Origin: Gammaproteobacteria bacterium
GTDB taxonomy: Bacteria; Pseudomonadota; Gammaproteobacteria; Burkholderiales; Burkholderiaceae_C
Direction: 5' to 3'
Length of the DNA: 64,000 nt
Assembly: GCA_018828125.1 (NCBI GenBank)
Contig: JAHJWB010000021.1
Span: 1-64,000, forward strand
Part shown: positions 8,233-18,932 of the stretch, piece by piece
Numbering within the stretch: position 1 is the stretch's first letter
Layout: the number at the start of each line of letters is the position of its first letter
Translations under genes and position numbers: made by a program
The notes under the pieces: model-generated
Database searches by the model: none
The model's input: the letters and a program-made list of their open reading frames with translations, nothing else
Told to the model about the DNA's origin: nothing

Positions 8233-9417
8233 TCAGCCAGTTTCCCGTGGGTCGGTAGTGGCTGACACCCGCGGCAATTCCACAATGAATCGTGTGATTC
8301 CATTGCGTGAAAACACCTCAATACGCCCACCATGGCCGCGCACGATCTGGTGCGCAATAAACAGCCCCAAACCCAGGCCTTGGTGGCGCCCGGGTTCTCT
8401 TTCGCGGCCGTGAAACGGATCAAACAGGTTTGCAATCAGCTCAGGTGCGATCGTGCCGCCGTTGGCCACGGTGACGCTGACGGTGTCCGCCAGGGTGCCG
8501 TCCACTGCAACGCGCACTGGCTCGTCGGGGCCGCCATGGTGAACGGCGTTGCCCACGAGGTTGGCTACCACTTGGCACAGGCGCTCGGCGTCCCACACGC
8601 CACGCAGGTTGCCCTGTAGCGTCGTCTCGATCACGCGGTCTGGGAAACTGGTCTGCACTTCATCCAGAGTGCGTTGCACCAGAGCCTGCATGTCGGAAGG
8701 GCCCCATTGCAGCGGCAGACCACCCGCATGGCGGATGCGGGTGACGTCTAGCAGGTCTTCGATCATTCGGCCCATGCGCTGACCGCTGCTGAGCATGCGC
8801 TCTGCCATGGCACCGACCTTGTCGGCATCATCCGGCTGGCGCTTGAGCAGGGTGGCTGCCGCAGTGATCGACATGAGCGGCGTGCGCAGGTCGTGGCTCA
8901 GTACGGCCATGAACATCTCGTTGACCCGCAACGCAGCCGTGCGCTCGTGCAGTTCGTGGGCCAGCGCTTGTTTGCGGCGCTGCAACTCGAAGAACACGTT
9001 GGCCTTGTTGGTCAGCATGTGCGGATCGATAGGCTTGTACAGAAAGTCCACCGCACCACTCTCGTAACCCCGGAACTGCCAGTTCTGTTCGCGCGAACCC
9101 GCCGTGATGAAAATCAGCGGGATGTGCCGCGTACGTTCGCTGCCCCGGATCAACTCGGCCAGCTCGAAACCGTTCATCTCTGGCATCTGCACGTCAAGCA
9201 GTGCCAGCGCCACATCGGTGTGGGTCAGCAAAAGCTCCAGAGCCTCAGGCCCCGACTGGGCCTTCAAGATGTCGACGCCATCGCGTTGCAGCAGCGCCTC
9301 CAATGCGATGAGGTTTTCTGGAACATCATCGACAAGCAGACATTTGATGCGGTCGGCGTGGGGCATGGGTGTCGGGGGCAAGAAAGGTGGTGGCGTTTGG
9401 AGAGAATGGGCAAGCAT
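8233..9417 (-). CDS. response regulator-histidine kinase (REC-HisKA-HATPase)
   Basis: 394 residues, cytoplasmic. An N-terminal receiver (about 24-140: LLVDDVPENL, phospho-acceptor LLDVQMPEMNGFEL, FKYKP-like switch VDFLYKPID) is followed by a HisKA dimerisation helix with LSHDLRTPLMS (His about 176) and a HATPase domain (N box NLVGNAVHHG, G box GLGLGLFIAHQIV). The start at 9417 overlaps the cheB stop (TAATG), pointing to coupling; MPHADRIK at 9366 is an alternative. Last gene of the operon: hybrid kinase, cheR, cheB, this kinase. The receiver could be phosphorylated by the large kinase upstream. Confidence 0.9.
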   Translation of the reverse strand: MLAHSLQTPPPFLPPTPMPHADRIKCLLVDDVPENLIALEALLQRDGVDILKAQSGPEALELLLTHTDVALALLDVQMPEMNGFELAELIRGSERTRHIPLIFITAGSREQNWQFRGYESGAVDFLYKPIDPHMLTNKANVFFELQRRKQALAHELHERTAALRVNEMFMAVLSHDLRTPLMSITAAATLLKRQPDDADKVGAMAERMLSSGQRMGRMIEDLLDVTRIRHAGGLPLQWGPSDMQALVQRTLDEVQTSFPDRVIETTLQGNLRGVWDAERLCQVVANLVGNAVHHGGPDEPVRVAVDGTLADTVSVTVANGGTIAPELIANLFDPFHGREREPGRHQGLGLGLFIAHQIVRGHGGRIEVFSRNGITRFIVELPRVSATTDPRETG

Positions 9418-10034
9418 TAAAGCAGACCTTTGTGGTGAAGGTCGGCCAGCAGGTCGGCAATGCCAGGGGGAGTGAGAACGTGATGAGCGGCAGCGCGTGC
9501 CAGTGCGGCCTGGGGCATGGCAGGCATGGGAGCGGTGGCGGGGTCTTGTACGACCACCAGTCCGCCCGCCGCACCGATGGCCTGCAGGCCACGCGCCCCG
9601 TCTTCATTCGCGCCTGAAAGCAAGATTCCCACCAGACGCTCGCCGTATTCGTCGGCGGCAGACTCGAACAACACGTCGATCGAAGGGCGCGAGTAGTGCA
9701 CCGGCGCATCCACCGACAACGCGAGACAAGGCCCTGCATCCACCAGCAGGTGGTAATCCGGCGGCGCAAAGTACACCGTGCCGGGCGCAATGGCGTCTTT
9801 GTCCTGGGCCTCCTGCAGGGGCAGCGCGCAGCGTTGGCGAAAGATGTCTGCCAGCAGGCTGCGCCGATCGCGGGGCAGGTGCATCACGACCAGCATGGCG
9901 GCATGCAAGGTTGTGGGCAGAGCGGGCAGCATGCGGACCAGGGCGTCGATGGCGCCGGACGATCCGCCAACCACAATGGCGTCATAGCCTGCGCGCCGCG
10001 CAGGCGGATCGGATGGATGGCGTTCCTCGGTCAC
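9417..10034 (-). CDS. cheB: CheB-type protein-glutamate methylesterase without receiver domain
   Basis: Catalytic CheB domain only, 205 residues. The catalytic triad is visible: Ser25 in GGSSGAID, His52 in VVMHLPRD, Asp145 in LSGANEDGARG. Normal CheB carries an N-terminal receiver; it is absent here, as in CheB proteins encoded with hybrid kinases rather than with chemoreceptors. Start overlaps the cheR stop (ATGA) and its stop overlaps the next kinase start, so all are translated together. No MCP or cheA/W is in the window, so the methylated target is unknown. Confidence 0.92.
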   Translation of the reverse strand: MTEERHPSDPPARRAGYDAIVVGGSSGAIDALVRMLPALPTTLHAAMLVVMHLPRDRRSLLADIFRQRCALPLQEAQDKDAIAPGTVYFAPPDYHLLVDAGPCLALSVDAPVHYSRPSIDVLFESAADEYGERLVGILLSGANEDGARGLQAIGAAGGLVVVQDPATAPMPAMPQAALARAAAHHVLTPPGIADLLADLHHKGLL

Positions 10035-10870
10035 AGGCCCGCCTTTTTGCGGTAGATACGGTCTTCCAGCACAAAGTCGTCAAACGCCTCGGCATGGGCA
10101 GAAAACCGCAGCGACTCTTTGGAGCCCAGTCCGAGAAAACCACGGTGGCACAGCGCGTCGCGAAACAGCCCGAGGGCGCGGCTTTGCAAGTCGCGTTCGA
10201 AGTAGATCAGCACGTTGCGGCACGACACCAAATGCATCTCGGAAAACACACTGTCAGTGGCCAGGCTGTGGTCCGAGAACACCATGTGCTCGCGCAGCGA
10301 CTTGTCGAACACCACCCGCCCGTACCGGGCGGTGTAGTAGTTGGACAGCGAACTGCGCGCACCTGACCGCGCATGGTTCTCGGTGAACGCGGCTACCCGC
10401 GCCATGTCGAAAACGCCTGTTTCGGCCGCGCGCAGCGCGTGCGGGTTGATGTCGGTGGCGTAGATCAGCGAACGGTCCAGCAAGCCTTCTTCCTGCAACA
10501 AGATGGCAAGCGAATACACCTCTTCCCCGGCGCTGCAGCCCGCCACCCAGATCTTCAGCGAGGGGTAAGTGCGCAGCAGTGGCACCACTTCGTTGCGCAG
10601 CGACTGGAAGTAGCTGGGATCGCGGAACATGTCGCTGACCTGTACTGTGAGGTACTCGAGCAGTGAGGGAAATACCGCAGGATCGTGCAGCACGCGGTCT
10701 TGCAGCTGTGAAATGGTCTTGCACCCAAAGTGCAGCAGTGCCGTGCTCAGCCGCCGCTTGAGCGATGCCTGCGCATAGCCCCTGAAGTCGTAGTGGTAGC
10801 GGTGAAAAATCGCGTCGATCAGCAGGCGCTGTTCAATGTCCGCGGTTCGCGCTTTCTTCTGGTGCGGCAT
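10031..10870 (-). CDS. cheR: CheR-type protein-glutamate O-methyltransferase
   Basis: S-adenosylmethionine-dependent methyltransferase, 279 residues, full length for the family. The alpha-helical N-terminal domain (FHRYHYDFRGYAQASLKRRL) is followed by the SAM-binding motif IWVAGCSAGEEVYSLA, YATDINPHALRAAE, and CRNVLIYFE near the C-terminus. Lies 39 nt behind the large kinase and overlaps cheB by 4 nt. Paired with the receiver-free CheB it probably sets a methylation-dependent state on an unknown protein of this signalling cluster. Confidence 0.93.
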   Translation of the reverse strand: MPHQKKARTADIEQRLLIDAIFHRYHYDFRGYAQASLKRRLSTALLHFGCKTISQLQDRVLHDPAVFPSLLEYLTVQVSDMFRDPSYFQSLRNEVVPLLRTYPSLKIWVAGCSAGEEVYSLAILLQEEGLLDRSLIYATDINPHALRAAETGVFDMARVAAFTENHARSGARSSLSNYYTARYGRVVFDKSLREHMVFSDHSLATDSVFSEMHLVSCRNVLIYFERDLQSRALGLFRDALCHRGFLGLGSKESLRFSAHAEAFDDFVLEDRIYRKKAGL

Positions 10871-10909
10871 GGGACGTCTGGGAGTGCTGGTCAGGGAGGC
10901 TTGGCCTGG

Positions 10910-13900
10910 CTATTTGGGCATCCACACCCGCACCAGCGACAGGAGCTTTTCCACATCCAGCGGTTTGGCGATGTAGTCGTTGGCACCGGCGGCCAGGCAT
11001 TTTTCCTGGTCGTCCTTCATGGCCTTGGCCGTAAGGGCGATGATCGGCAGGCGGCGCCATTCAGGGCGGTTGCGAATCTCGCGCATGGCGGTGTAGCCAT
11101 CCATCTCCGGCATCATGATGTCCATCAGCACCAAGTCTATGACCGGGCTGTTGGCGTTGCCTGCACGCGCCAGCATGTCCAGGGCCTCACGGCCATTGCG
11201 CGCGATTTCGATGCGGATGCCCGTGGGCTCCAGAATGCTGGAGAGCGCAAAAACATTGCGTACATCGTCCTCCACCACCAGCACCGTGCGGCCTTCCAGC
11301 GCCGATTCTCGGTTGCGGGCTACCTGCAGCATCTGGCGGTGCTCGGCCGAAAGTTCGGACTCCACCTGGTGCAAAAACAGCGTGACCTCGTCCAGCAAAC
11401 GCTCGGGCGAACGGGCGTCCTTGATGATGATCGATTTGGAAAAGCGCCGTAACTGCTGTTCTTCATCGCGCGACAGCGCGCGCCCGGTGTATACGATGAC
11501 CGGCGGGAAAGACACACCATCCTGGTCCGTCATCTGTTGCAGCAGTTCGTAGCCGCTCAGATCGGGCAAATTCAGGTCCATCACCATGCAGTCGAACGTG
11601 GAGCTGCGCAGGTGTTCCAGGGCTTCGGTGGCAGTGCCTGCGCCCACAATTTCCACCTCCTCACTGCTGAGCAGGTGGCGCACGCTTTCGCGCTGGCGCT
11701 CATCGTCTTCCACCACCAGCACGCGGTGCAAGCTCTGGGTGAACTTGGCCTCCAGCAGTTGCAGCGCCTGTACCAGCTCGTCGCGCTTGACGGGCTTGAG
11801 GGCATACCCGATGGCGCCGCGGCCCATGGCCTCTTGCGAATAATCTGCCACCGACACCACGTGCACGGGGATGTGGCGCGTGGCGGGGTTGCGCTTGAGC
11901 TGGTCGAGCACGCCCAGACCTGAAAAGTCCGGCAAGTTCACGTCCAGCACGATGGCGCTGGGCAGGCTGTGCGCTGCAAACGCCAGGCCATCGGCGGCGT
12001 TGTGCGCCAGATGGCACTCAAAGTCCATCTCGCGGGCCAGGTCGCACAGGATATGTGCAAATCGCGTGTCGTCCTCGATCACCAGAATGCTGCGCGGGCC
12101 CGCGCGGCGCGGCGCAGACTGCATGGACTGCGCTACAGCCTCAATGGCAGAGGCTGCCGCGTCAGCACCGCCATCCATCGGCTGGGGGCTGGAAGGCAAC
12201 GCCGCATTCGGCGGCGGCAGGGATTGCGCTGGCGCCATGGTGTGTGTCGATGCGGACTGTGGCTCGGCGGGCTGCGGGGTGGCCAGTCGCAAGGGCAGCA
12301 CCAGCGTGAAAACGCTGCCTTCGCCCGGGGTGCTCTGCACCGCAATGGTCCCGCCAAGCAATTGCGCGAGGTCGCGCGATATTGATAGACCCAGACCCGT
12401 GCCGCCGTATTTGCGATGGGTGCTGCCGTCGGCCTGGCGGAAGGCTTCAAAGATCAGCTCCTGCTGGTGCGCAGGGATGCCGATGCCCGTGTCCTTGACG
12501 GCGAACGAGAGTGTGTCGCCAGGGTTGCGCGACACGTGCAGCTCCACCGAGCCTTTTTCGGTGAACTTGAGCGCGTTGGACAGCAGGTTTTTCAGCACCT
12601 GACCCAGGCGCAGGGCGTCGGTCTCCATCGAGGCCGCCACGTCGGGTGCCACGGTGGCAGTGAGCGTCAGGCCCTTTTCCTGCGCCAGCGGGCGCAGAGG
12701 GTCGAGCAGCCCCTGCAGCGCACGGGCAATGTTCACGGTCTCCACCTCCACGGTGGCCTGACCGGATTCGATCTTGGACAAGTCCAGAATGTCGTTGATG
12801 AGCGCCAGCAGGTCATTGCCCGCTGCGTAGATGGTCTGCGCGTATTTGACCTGGTCGCTGCTCAGATTGCGGGGCTTGTTGTCCGCCAGCAGCTTCGCCA
12901 GGATGAGCGTGGAGTTCAGTGGTGTGCGCAGCTCGTGGCTCATGTTGGCCAGAAACTCGCTTTTGTATTGGCTGGCCTGTTCCAGTTCGCGGGCCTTGTC
13001 GGTCATGGCGCTCTGGGCGCGCAGCAACTGTTCGCGCTGGTATTCCAGTTGCTGGGTCTGTTCTTCGAGGTGGGCATTGGTTTGCTCCAGCTCGGTCTGC
13101 TGCACTTCCATTTGTGCCTGCGACTCTTGCAGGATGCGGCTTTGCTGCTCCAGCTCTTCGTTGTTGACGCGCAGCTCTTCCTGCTGCGTTTGAAGCTCTT
13201 CGGACTGGCGCTGGGTTTCCTCCAGCAGTGCCTGCAGGCGACTGCGGTCAATGCCTGAGCGAATCGCCACTGCCAGCATCTCGGATGCCCGCTCCAGCAG
13301 GGTACGCTCGGCCTCACTCACCGGTCGGTAAAACCCCAGTTCAATGACAGCAAACACGTTGCCATGTTCCACCGCGGGCGCCACCAGCAGTTCGGCAGGG
13401 CTGGCTTGGCCCGTGCTGGACGAGACGGGCAAATAGGCGGATGGCACATCGCGCACATGCAGCAGCTGGCGTGAGCGAGCGGCCTGGCCTACCAGGCCTT
13501 CATCGCTGAGCAGCTTGTCTGTCAGGCGTTCGCGCGGCAACGCATACCCGCCAAACAGCAAGAATTCCCCGTTGCTGTCGACGACATACCCCGCGCCTAC
13601 CTGCGCTTTCAGGTAGGTGGCCAGATATTCAAGGGCCAGCTTGCCAATGTCTTCGAGGGGGTGGTCGCCTTGAATGCGTTGGCTCAGGCCGCTCAGCCCT
13701 GCCGACACCCACGATTGCAGCGCCTTGACCCGGTATTCGCGCGCTGTCAGGGCGGCTGAGATGCAGATCAGCGTCAGCAAGACCAGCGAACCCAGTCCCG
13801 AGTAAAGGTTGGAGTTGGTGGCGGCGTCTGCCCACTGCTGGCGGCGGTCGTCGAGCTGCTGGTTTTGCTGGTTGCGCAGGCCCTCGGTTAGATCGCGGAT

Positions 13901-14389
13901 GCGGTCCATCAACTCTTTACCCGCATTCGTTCGCACCAGCGCCATGGCTCCCACGCCATCACCCGACTTGTAAAGCTCAATGGTCTCGTTGAGTTCGCGC
14001 AGCTTTTGCTGCGACAGCCCGTCCAGCTGCGTCACCAACTTATATTGAGCTGAGTCGTCCGCCAAACTGGCCTTGAGCGCGTCCATACTGTCTCGAAGCG
14101 CAGTTACAGCTATCTGGTATGGCTGCAAGTAGGTGGGATCACCGGTCAGCAGGTAGCCCCGCTGGCCGGTCTCCGCATCCTTGATCGCTGAATAAAACAG
14201 GTTCAACTGACGCATGGACAGGGTCGTTCGGTCCATGGCCTCCACAGCCTCGGTGCGCAGCTCGGCCGAGCGGAAGTTGACCATTGCAATGACCAGGGTG
14301 GCAAGGGCCGCCACCACAAAGCCGGCCAGAAGCGTGCGGGGGATGGCAAAGCGCGTGGTGGAGGCCTGTGGGCTCGAAGATCGGGGCAT
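10910..14389 (-). CDS. CHASE3-GAF hybrid histidine kinase with three receivers
   Basis: 1159 residues, membrane-bound. Helix TM1 about 20-38, periplasmic CHASE3 domain about 45-185 ([21 protein letters not shown]), TM2 about 198-214, GAF-like domain about 240-375, a glutamine-rich coiled coil about 383-470, HisKA with [10 protein letters not shown] (His485), HATPase ([17 protein letters not shown]), then a proline/alanine linker and three receivers beginning at [18 protein letters not shown] and [10 protein letters not shown], each with its phospho-Asp ([27 protein letters not shown]). First gene of an operon with cheR, cheB and a second kinase. Multi-step phosphorelay is expected, but no Hpt domain is encoded in the window. 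The signal sensed is unknown. Confidence 0.93.
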   Translation of the reverse strand: MPRSSSPQASTTRFAIPRTLLAGFVVAALATLVIAMVNFRSAELRTEAVEAMDRTTLSMRQLNLFYSAIKDAETGQRGYLLTGDPTYLQPYQIAVTALRDSMDALKASLADDSAQYKLVTQLDGLSQQKLRELNETIELYKSGDGVGAMALVRTNAGKELMDRIRDLTEGLRNQQNQQLDDRRQQWADAATNSNLYSGLGSLVLLTLICISAALTAREYRVKALQSWVSAGLSGLSQRIQGDHPLEDIGKLALEYLATYLKAQVGAGYVVDSNGEFLLFGGYALPRERLTDKLLSDEGLVGQAARSRQLLHVRDVPSAYLPVSSSTGQASPAELLVAPAVEHGNVFAVIELGFYRPVSEAERTLLERASEMLAVAIRSGIDRSRLQALLEETQRQSEELQTQQEELRVNNEELEQQSRILQESQAQMEVQQTELEQTNAHLEEQTQQLEYQREQLLRAQSAMTDKARELEQASQYKSEFLANMSHELRTPLNSTLILAKLLADNKPRNLSSDQVKYAQTIYAAGNDLLALINDILDLSKIESGQATVEVETVNIARALQGLLDPLRPLAQEKGLTLTATVAPDVAASMETDALRLGQVLKNLLSNALKFTEKGSVELHVSRNPGDTLSFAVKDTGIGIPAHQQELIFEAFRQADGSTHRKYGGTGLGLSISRDLAQLLGGTIAVQSTPGEGSVFTLVLPLRLATPQPAEPQSASTHTMAPAQSLPPPNAALPSSPQPMDGGADAAASAIEAVAQSMQSAPRRAGPRSILVIEDDTRFAHILCDLAREMDFECHLAHNAADGLAFAAHSLPSAIVLDVNLPDFSGLGVLDQLKRNPATRHIPVHVVSVADYSQEAMGRGAIGYALKPVKRDELVQALQLLEAKFTQSLHRVLVVEDDERQRESVRHLLSSEEVEIVGAGTATEALEHLRSSTFDCMVMDLNLPDLSGYELLQQMTDQDGVSFPPVIVYTGRALSRDEEQQLRRFSKSIIIKDARSPERLLDEVTLFLHQVESELSAEHRQMLQVARNRESALEGRTVLVVEDDVRNVFALSSILEPTGIRIEIARNGREALDMLARAGNANSPVIDLVLMDIMMPEMDGYTAMREIRNRPEWRRLPIIALTAKAMKDDQEKCLAAGANDYIAKPLDVEKLLSLVRVWMPK

Positions 14390-14606
14390 GCGGGGCAGGT
14401 CCGTAGGTTGGAGAACGGGAGACTTTACTGGGTTTCTCGGCGCCGTGGCAGTAGGTGAGAACCGCGTTTCATCGGCTTGCCGCAGGCGGCGCAGCGCCTT
14501 CGGCTGCTACATTCGGTGCGCCTGCGTCTTGGCCGAGCTTCACGCTATCACGCATGAAACTCTGCACTTGGCGGGGTGTCCGTTCCGTTGTTTGCCTTTT
14601 GCTCCT

Positions 14607-15494
14607 ATGTCGTCCGTGCCCCTCCGCAGTCGTTTTGCCCTGTACCTTGACCTCATCCGCTGGGACCGGCCTGCGGGCTGGCTGGTGTGCCTGTGGCCCA
14701 CGCTCTCAGCACTGTGGATAGCGGCCGAAGGGTTCCCGGGGTGGCACCTGCTGGCGGTGTTTGTGCTGGGCACGTTCTTGATGCGCAGCGCGGGCTGTTG
14801 CGTGAACGACGTCGCCGACCGCGACTTTGACAAACACGTCAAACGCACCGCGCAGCGCCCGGTGACCACCGGTGCTGTGAGCGTGAAAGAGGCATTGGGC
14901 CTGGGCGCGGTGCTGGCGCTGCTGGCGTTTGGGCTGGTGCTTACCACCAATACGGCAGCCATCGCCTGGTCGGTGCCTGCGGTGCTGGTGGCCATTGCTT
15001 ACCCATTTACCAAGCGCATCATTTCGATGCCGCAGGCAGTGCTGGGCATCGCCTTCAACTTTGGCATCGTGATTGCCTTTGCGGCCGTGCAGGGCAGTGT
15101 GCCGGCCGTGGCGTGGTGGATGTGGCTGGGCAACCTGTGCTGGGTGCTGGCCTACGACACCGAATACGCCATGGTGGACCGGGACGACGACCTCAGGATC
15201 GGCATCAAGACCTCGGCCATCACGCTCGGCCGTTTTGATGTGGCAGGCATTGTGGCGTTCTACCTGCTGTTTTTGGGTATTTGGGCGCTGGTGCTTGCTC
15301 CCTATGCGCTAGGCGCTATTTTTTATATAGCGCTTTCCGCAGCGCTGGCTCAGGCGGTGTGGCACTTCACGCTGATCCGCACGCGCACCCGCGAGGGCTG
15401 CTTCAAGGCATTCCGCGTCAACCACTGGCTGGGCGCCACCGTGTTTGCGGGCATTGCGGGCAGCTACCTGTTGCGGCAAATACTCATCAATTGA
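14607..15494 (+). CDS. ubiA: 4-hydroxybenzoate octaprenyltransferase
   Basis: Integral membrane prenyltransferase of ubiquinone synthesis: joins a polyprenyl chain to 4-hydroxybenzoate. 295 residues from the ATG at 14607 ([20 protein letters not shown]), the usual length. Both Asp-rich motifs are intact: [15 protein letters not shown] and [19 protein letters not shown]. About nine membrane helices. An upstream in-frame extension lacks family similarity and was not used. Convergent with proC; a palindromic repeat lies between. Confidence 0.96.
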   Translation: MSSVPLRSRFALYLDLIRWDRPAGWLVCLWPTLSALWIAAEGFPGWHLLAVFVLGTFLMRSAGCCVNDVADRDFDKHVKRTAQRPVTTGAVSVKEALGLGAVLALLAFGLVLTTNTAAIAWSVPAVLVAIAYPFTKRIISMPQAVLGIAFNFGIVIAFAAVQGSVPAVAWWMWLGNLCWVLAYDTEYAMVDRDDDLRIGIKTSAITLGRFDVAGIVAFYLLFLGIWALVLAPYALGAIFYIALSAALAQAVWHFTLIRTRTREGCFKAFRVNHWLGATVFAGIAGSYLLRQILIN

Positions 15495-15536
15495 TAGCTG
15501 CTAGCGCTTACTGGATAAGCGCTAGAGGCCAAAAAC
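15492..15536. repeat. dispersed palindromic repeat between ubiA and proC
   Basis: CTAGCGCTTA (15501-15510), loop CTGGA, TAAGCGCTAG (15516-15525): perfect 10-bp stem flanked by GATAGCTG and AGGCCAAAAA. Same family as copies near 23318, 40729, 43291, 48289, 49697 and 57684. Lies between convergent genes and could act as a bidirectional transcription end. Confidence 0.8.
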
Positions 15537-15552
15537 ACTCAAAAACTGAGCG

Positions 15553-16395
15553 TCAGCCGCCGAACTCATCGCCCAGTTCGTGGGCGCGGTGCTCGGCCGC
15601 GCGCATGGCGGCCTCAAAGCTGGCGGCCATGCCGGCTGCCTCCATCGACTGCAGCGCCGCGTAGGTCGTGCCTCCTTTGGATGTGACCCGCTGGCGCAGC
15701 ACTGCAGGCGCTTCGTCAGACCGGCGCGCCAGCTCGGACGCTCCCACAAACGTGCCCACCGCCAGCTGGTGGGCCTGCTGTTCGGTCAAGCCCATGCCGG
15801 TGCCCGCGCGGGTCATGGCCTCCAGAAAGTAAAAGACATAGGCGGGGCCCGAGCCCGACAGGGCGGTCACCGCGTCCAGTTGCTTTTCAGTCTCCACCCA
15901 CAGGAACTCGCCGGTGGAGGCCATGATGGCTTCTACGCTTTGGCGCTCGGCTGGGGTGACGGCCGGGCGGGCGTACAACGCGCTCATGCCCTTGCCCACC
16001 AGTGCGGGCGTGTTGGGCATGGTGCGCACGATGCGTTCAGTGCCCAGCCACTGGGCGATGCTGTCAGAGCGGATGCCCGCAGCCACGCTCAGATGCAGGG
16101 CCTCTGCGGTGTGGGCCTTGGCCTCACCGGCGGCGACCTTGAAGGTTTGGGGCTTGACGGCCCAGACCACAATGCGGGCGCGCTGCAGTGCGGGGCCCGC
16201 TTCGGGCTGGGCTTCGATGCCGTAGTTCTTGCGCAGGGCCTCCCGCGCGTCAGCCCAGGGCTCGACCACCTCGATCTGGCTGACCGGATGGCCCTGGCGG
16301 ATCAGCCCGCCAATGATGGCGCTGGCCATGTTGCCGCCGCCGATGAAGGCGATGGTGGGGAGGTCGGGGGAGGCGGATGTGGCGGTTTGGCTCAT
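15553..16395 (-). CDS. proC: pyrroline-5-carboxylate reductase
   Basis: Last step of proline synthesis: NAD(P)H-dependent reduction of pyrroline-5-carboxylate. 280 residues from the ATG at 16395 (MSQTATSASPDLPTIAFIGG). Rossmann motif FIGGGNMASAI at the N-terminus; family signature around ALSGSGPAYVFYFLEAM and VTSKGGTTYAALQSM near the C-terminus. Lies 71 nt downstream of glpK on the same strand, probably its own unit. Confidence 0.96.
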   Translation of the reverse strand: MSQTATSASPDLPTIAFIGGGNMASAIIGGLIRQGHPVSQIEVVEPWADAREALRKNYGIEAQPEAGPALQRARIVVWAVKPQTFKVAAGEAKAHTAEALHLSVAAGIRSDSIAQWLGTERIVRTMPNTPALVGKGMSALYARPAVTPAERQSVEAIMASTGEFLWVETEKQLDAVTALSGSGPAYVFYFLEAMTRAGTGMGLTEQQAHQLAVGTFVGASELARRSDEAPAVLRQRVTSKGGTTYAALQSMEAAGMAASFEAAMRAAEHRAHELGDEFGG

Positions 16396-16466
16396 GGGAC
16401 GTGCAAGGTGGCGACAACAGGGGCCACGATGGTAGCGCCGCCGCTGCAGTCCCGCGCGCGGTGGAT

Positions 16467-17960
16467 TTATTCTGCTGTGGTCTGGCGCACCGCATGTTCC
16501 CAGTTCGCCATCAGCTCCTGCGCGCGGGCGCTGCTCAGCGTGGGAACAAAACGCCGGTCCACCCGCCACAGCTGCGACAGCTCGTCCGTGCTGCGGTACA
16601 CGCCGCTCGAAAGCCCTGCGAGGTAGGCTGCGCCCAGAGCCGTGGTTTCGATCACCGCGGGGCGCACCACCGGGATGCCCAGCAGGTCGGCCTGGAACTG
16701 CATCAGCAAATCATTGATGCAGGCGCCCCCATCCACGCGCAGCTCGCTTACCGGTGCGCCACCAGCGGCCACGGCATCGCGGCTCATGGCCAGCAGCAGG
16801 GCGGCGCTCTGGTAGGCAATGCTCTCCAGCGCCGCGCGCGCAATGTGGCCCAGCGTGGTGCCGCGCGTCAGGCCGGTGATGGTGCCGCGTGAATCGGGCT
16901 TCCAGTACGGCGCGCCCAGACCGGTGAAGGCCGGCACCATCATCACCCCGCCCGAGTCGGGCACGCTTTGCGCCAGCGATTCGACCTCGCTGCTGGTGGA
17001 GATGGCGCGCAGACCGTCGCGCAACCACTGCACCACGGCGCCGCCCACGAAGACGCTGCCCTCCATGGCGAACTCGGGGTGATTTCCGGTCTGCGCCGCG
17101 CTGGTGGTGAGCAGGCCGTTCTGTGATGTCTGGAACTTGCTGCCAGTGTGCATGAGCATGAAGCAGCCCGTGCCATAGGTGTTCTTGGCCATGCCCGCCG
17201 TAAAGCACGCCTGGCCGAAGAGGGCGCTCTGCTGGTCGCCTGCCACGCCGCCCACGCGGATGCTGTGGCCCAGCAGGTCCGGGGCGATGTCGCAAAAGTG
17301 CGAGCTTGAAGGCTGCACCTCGGGCATCAGCGATATGGGGATGCGCAGCAGCGCCAGTAGCTCATCGTCCCACTGGTTGGTGTGCACGTTGAACAGCATG
17401 GTGCGCGAAGCGTTGCTCACGTCCGTCACATGCACTTGGCCGTGGGTGAGCTGCCACATCAGCCAGCTGTCCACGGTGCCAAAGGCCAGTTCACCGCGCT
17501 CGGCCGCGTCGCGCGCGCCCGGCACTTGGTCGAGCAGCCATTGCAGTTTGGTGCCCGAGAAATACGCGTCGATGAGCAGCCCCGTCTTTGCCTGGATGCT
17601 GTCGGCGTGGCCTTGTTCGCGCAGCTGGGCGCAGGCGGGCTCGGCGCGCCGGTCTTGCCACACGATGGCGTGGTGCACGGGCTGGCCGGTTTTGCGGTTC
17701 CACAGCACGGTGGTTTCGCGCTGGTTGGTGATGCCCACGGCGCGCACGGCGCTGGCGGCGATGCCCGCCTTGGCCAGCGCCTCGCGTGCCGTCGCCAGCT
17801 GGGTGCGCCAGATTTCCAGCGGGTCATGTTCCACCCAGCCTGGCTGGGGATAGATCTGGGGCAACTCGAGCTGCGCCTGCGCCACGATGTGGCCCTGCTC
17901 GTCAAAGACGATGCTGCGGGAGCTGGAAGTGCCTTGGTCGAGTGCGAGCAGGTAGGTCAT
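16467..17960 (-). CDS. glpK: glycerol kinase
   Basis: ATP-dependent phosphorylation of glycerol to sn-glycerol-3-phosphate. 497 residues, full length. Phosphate-binding N-terminus [20 protein letters not shown]; substrate loop with [20 protein letters not shown] and VWQDRR; C-terminal FGGY signature near [20 protein letters not shown]. It follows glpR on the minus strand (159 nt, containing a GC-rich repeat). Its partner transporter and dehydrogenase lie on the other side of glpR. Confidence 0.97.
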   Translation of the reverse strand: MTYLLALDQGTSSSRSIVFDEQGHIVAQAQLELPQIYPQPGWVEHDPLEIWRTQLATAREALAKAGIAASAVRAVGITNQRETTVLWNRKTGQPVHHAIVWQDRRAEPACAQLREQGHADSIQAKTGLLIDAYFSGTKLQWLLDQVPGARDAAERGELAFGTVDSWLMWQLTHGQVHVTDVSNASRTMLFNVHTNQWDDELLALLRIPISLMPEVQPSSSHFCDIAPDLLGHSIRVGGVAGDQQSALFGQACFTAGMAKNTYGTGCFMLMHTGSKFQTSQNGLLTTSAAQTGNHPEFAMEGSVFVGGAVVQWLRDGLRAISTSSEVESLAQSVPDSGGVMMVPAFTGLGAPYWKPDSRGTITGLTRGTTLGHIARAALESIAYQSAALLLAMSRDAVAAGGAPVSELRVDGGACINDLLMQFQADLLGIPVVRPAVIETTALGAAYLAGLSSGVYRSTDELSQLWRVDRRFVPTLSSARAQELMANWEHAVRQTTAE

Positions 17961-18047
17961 GGTACGAAAGGTATCAGGTGTTCGATGCGTTATGCGTTAT
18001 GCGCTTGGACTTGGGCTGGCGCACACATACCAGTGCCACCGTGGAAT

Positions 18048-18119
18048 CGGCTTCGTCGGGCCAGGGGTGGCGCCTCCCCGCGGGGGAAAGCGCGCAGCGC
18101 TTCAGAGGGGCTTCCCATC
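18048..18119. repeat. GC-rich repeat-like element between glpR and glpK
   Basis: Contains GGGCCAGGGGTGGCGCCTCC, a CCCCGCGGGGG palindrome and AAAGCGCGCAGCGCTTCAGA, resembling the long GC-rich tail of the CCCCCTGAG family seen after recG and after the TonB receptor gene. Whether it separates glpR and glpK transcripts is unknown. Confidence 0.4.
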
Positions 18120-18884
18120 CTATGCCGCCACCGTGCAGATGACTTCCGCGTCCTGAAGCAATGCTGGAAAAGGTTCCGGCGGCGGGGCGTCGGTGAACAG
18201 GCGGTCGATTTGCTGCAGTGTCGCCAGCTGCACCATCGCCGGGCGGTTGAACTTGCTCTGGTCGGCAGCGAGCCAGACCTCGCGTGCCTGCGCAATGATG
18301 GTCTGGGCCACCTTCACTTCGCGGTAGTCAAAGTCGCGCAGCGAGCCATCGGGCTCGATGCCCGAAATGCCGATGAGGGCGATGTCCACCTTGAACTGGC
18401 GGATGAAATCCACCGCTGCCTCGCCCACGATGCCGCGGTCCCGCGCGCGCACTACGCCACCGGCCACGATCACTTCGCACTCGGGGTTGCCGCTCAGGAT
18501 GGCGGCCACATTGAGGTTGTTGGTGATCACACGCAGACCGCGGTGGTGCAGCAGCGCCTTGGCGATGGCTTCGGTGGTGGTGCCGATGTTCAGGATCAGG
18601 GAGCAGTCGTTGGGCACCTGCTGTGCCACGGCGCGTGCAATGCGCGCCTTGCCTTCGGCATGGAGCGATTCGCGCTGGGTGTGGGCCAGGTTTTCTACGG
18701 TGGAGCTGGGCACGCGCACTCCGCCGTGAAACCGCGTGAGCAGGCCGGATTCTGCCAGCCGTTGCACATCGCGCCGCACGGTCTGCAGGGTCACGCCCAG
18801 CGTTTCGGCCAGTTGTTCGACCGTGGCGGATTTGCGCGCGCGGACTTCTTCGAGAAGCAGCAGTTGTCGGGGATTCGTATTCAC
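18120..18884 (-). CDS. glpR: DeoR-family glycerol regulon repressor GlpR
   Basis: DeoR-type repressor expected to respond to glycerol-3-phosphate. From the GTG at 18884 (VNTNPRQLLLLEEVRARKSA) the protein has 254 residues, the usual size; an ATG at 18980 would add 32 residues from the AT-rich operator zone and is less likely. HTH at 20-45 (ATVEQLAETLGVTLQTVRRD), RFHGG hinge, and the sugar-phosphate sensor domain with LNIGTTTEAIAKALL. Placed between glpK (same strand) and the glpS operon (divergent), so it can control both. Direct repeats at 18933-18998 are candidate operators. Confidence 0.9.
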   Translation of the reverse strand: MNTNPRQLLLLEEVRARKSATVEQLAETLGVTLQTVRRDVQRLAESGLLTRFHGGVRVPSSTVENLAHTQRESLHAEGKARIARAVAQQVPNDCSLILNIGTTTEAIAKALLHHRGLRVITNNLNVAAILSGNPECEVIVAGGVVRARDRGIVGEAAVDFIRQFKVDIALIGISGIEPDGSLRDFDYREVKVAQTIIAQAREVWLAADQSKFNRPAMVQLATLQQIDRLFTDAPPPEPFPALLQDAEVICTVAA

Positions 18885-18932
18885 GCGTATTAATTGGCTG
18901 TGGTCGGCTAAAGGGTGTAGATACTTTAATTC

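Noticed and set aside
15299..15345. GCGCTAGGCGCTATTTTTTA-like palindrome inside ubiA
   Set aside because: Resembles the dispersed repeat but lacks the flanks; the encoded [16 protein letters not shown] is a normal helix, so chance is likely.
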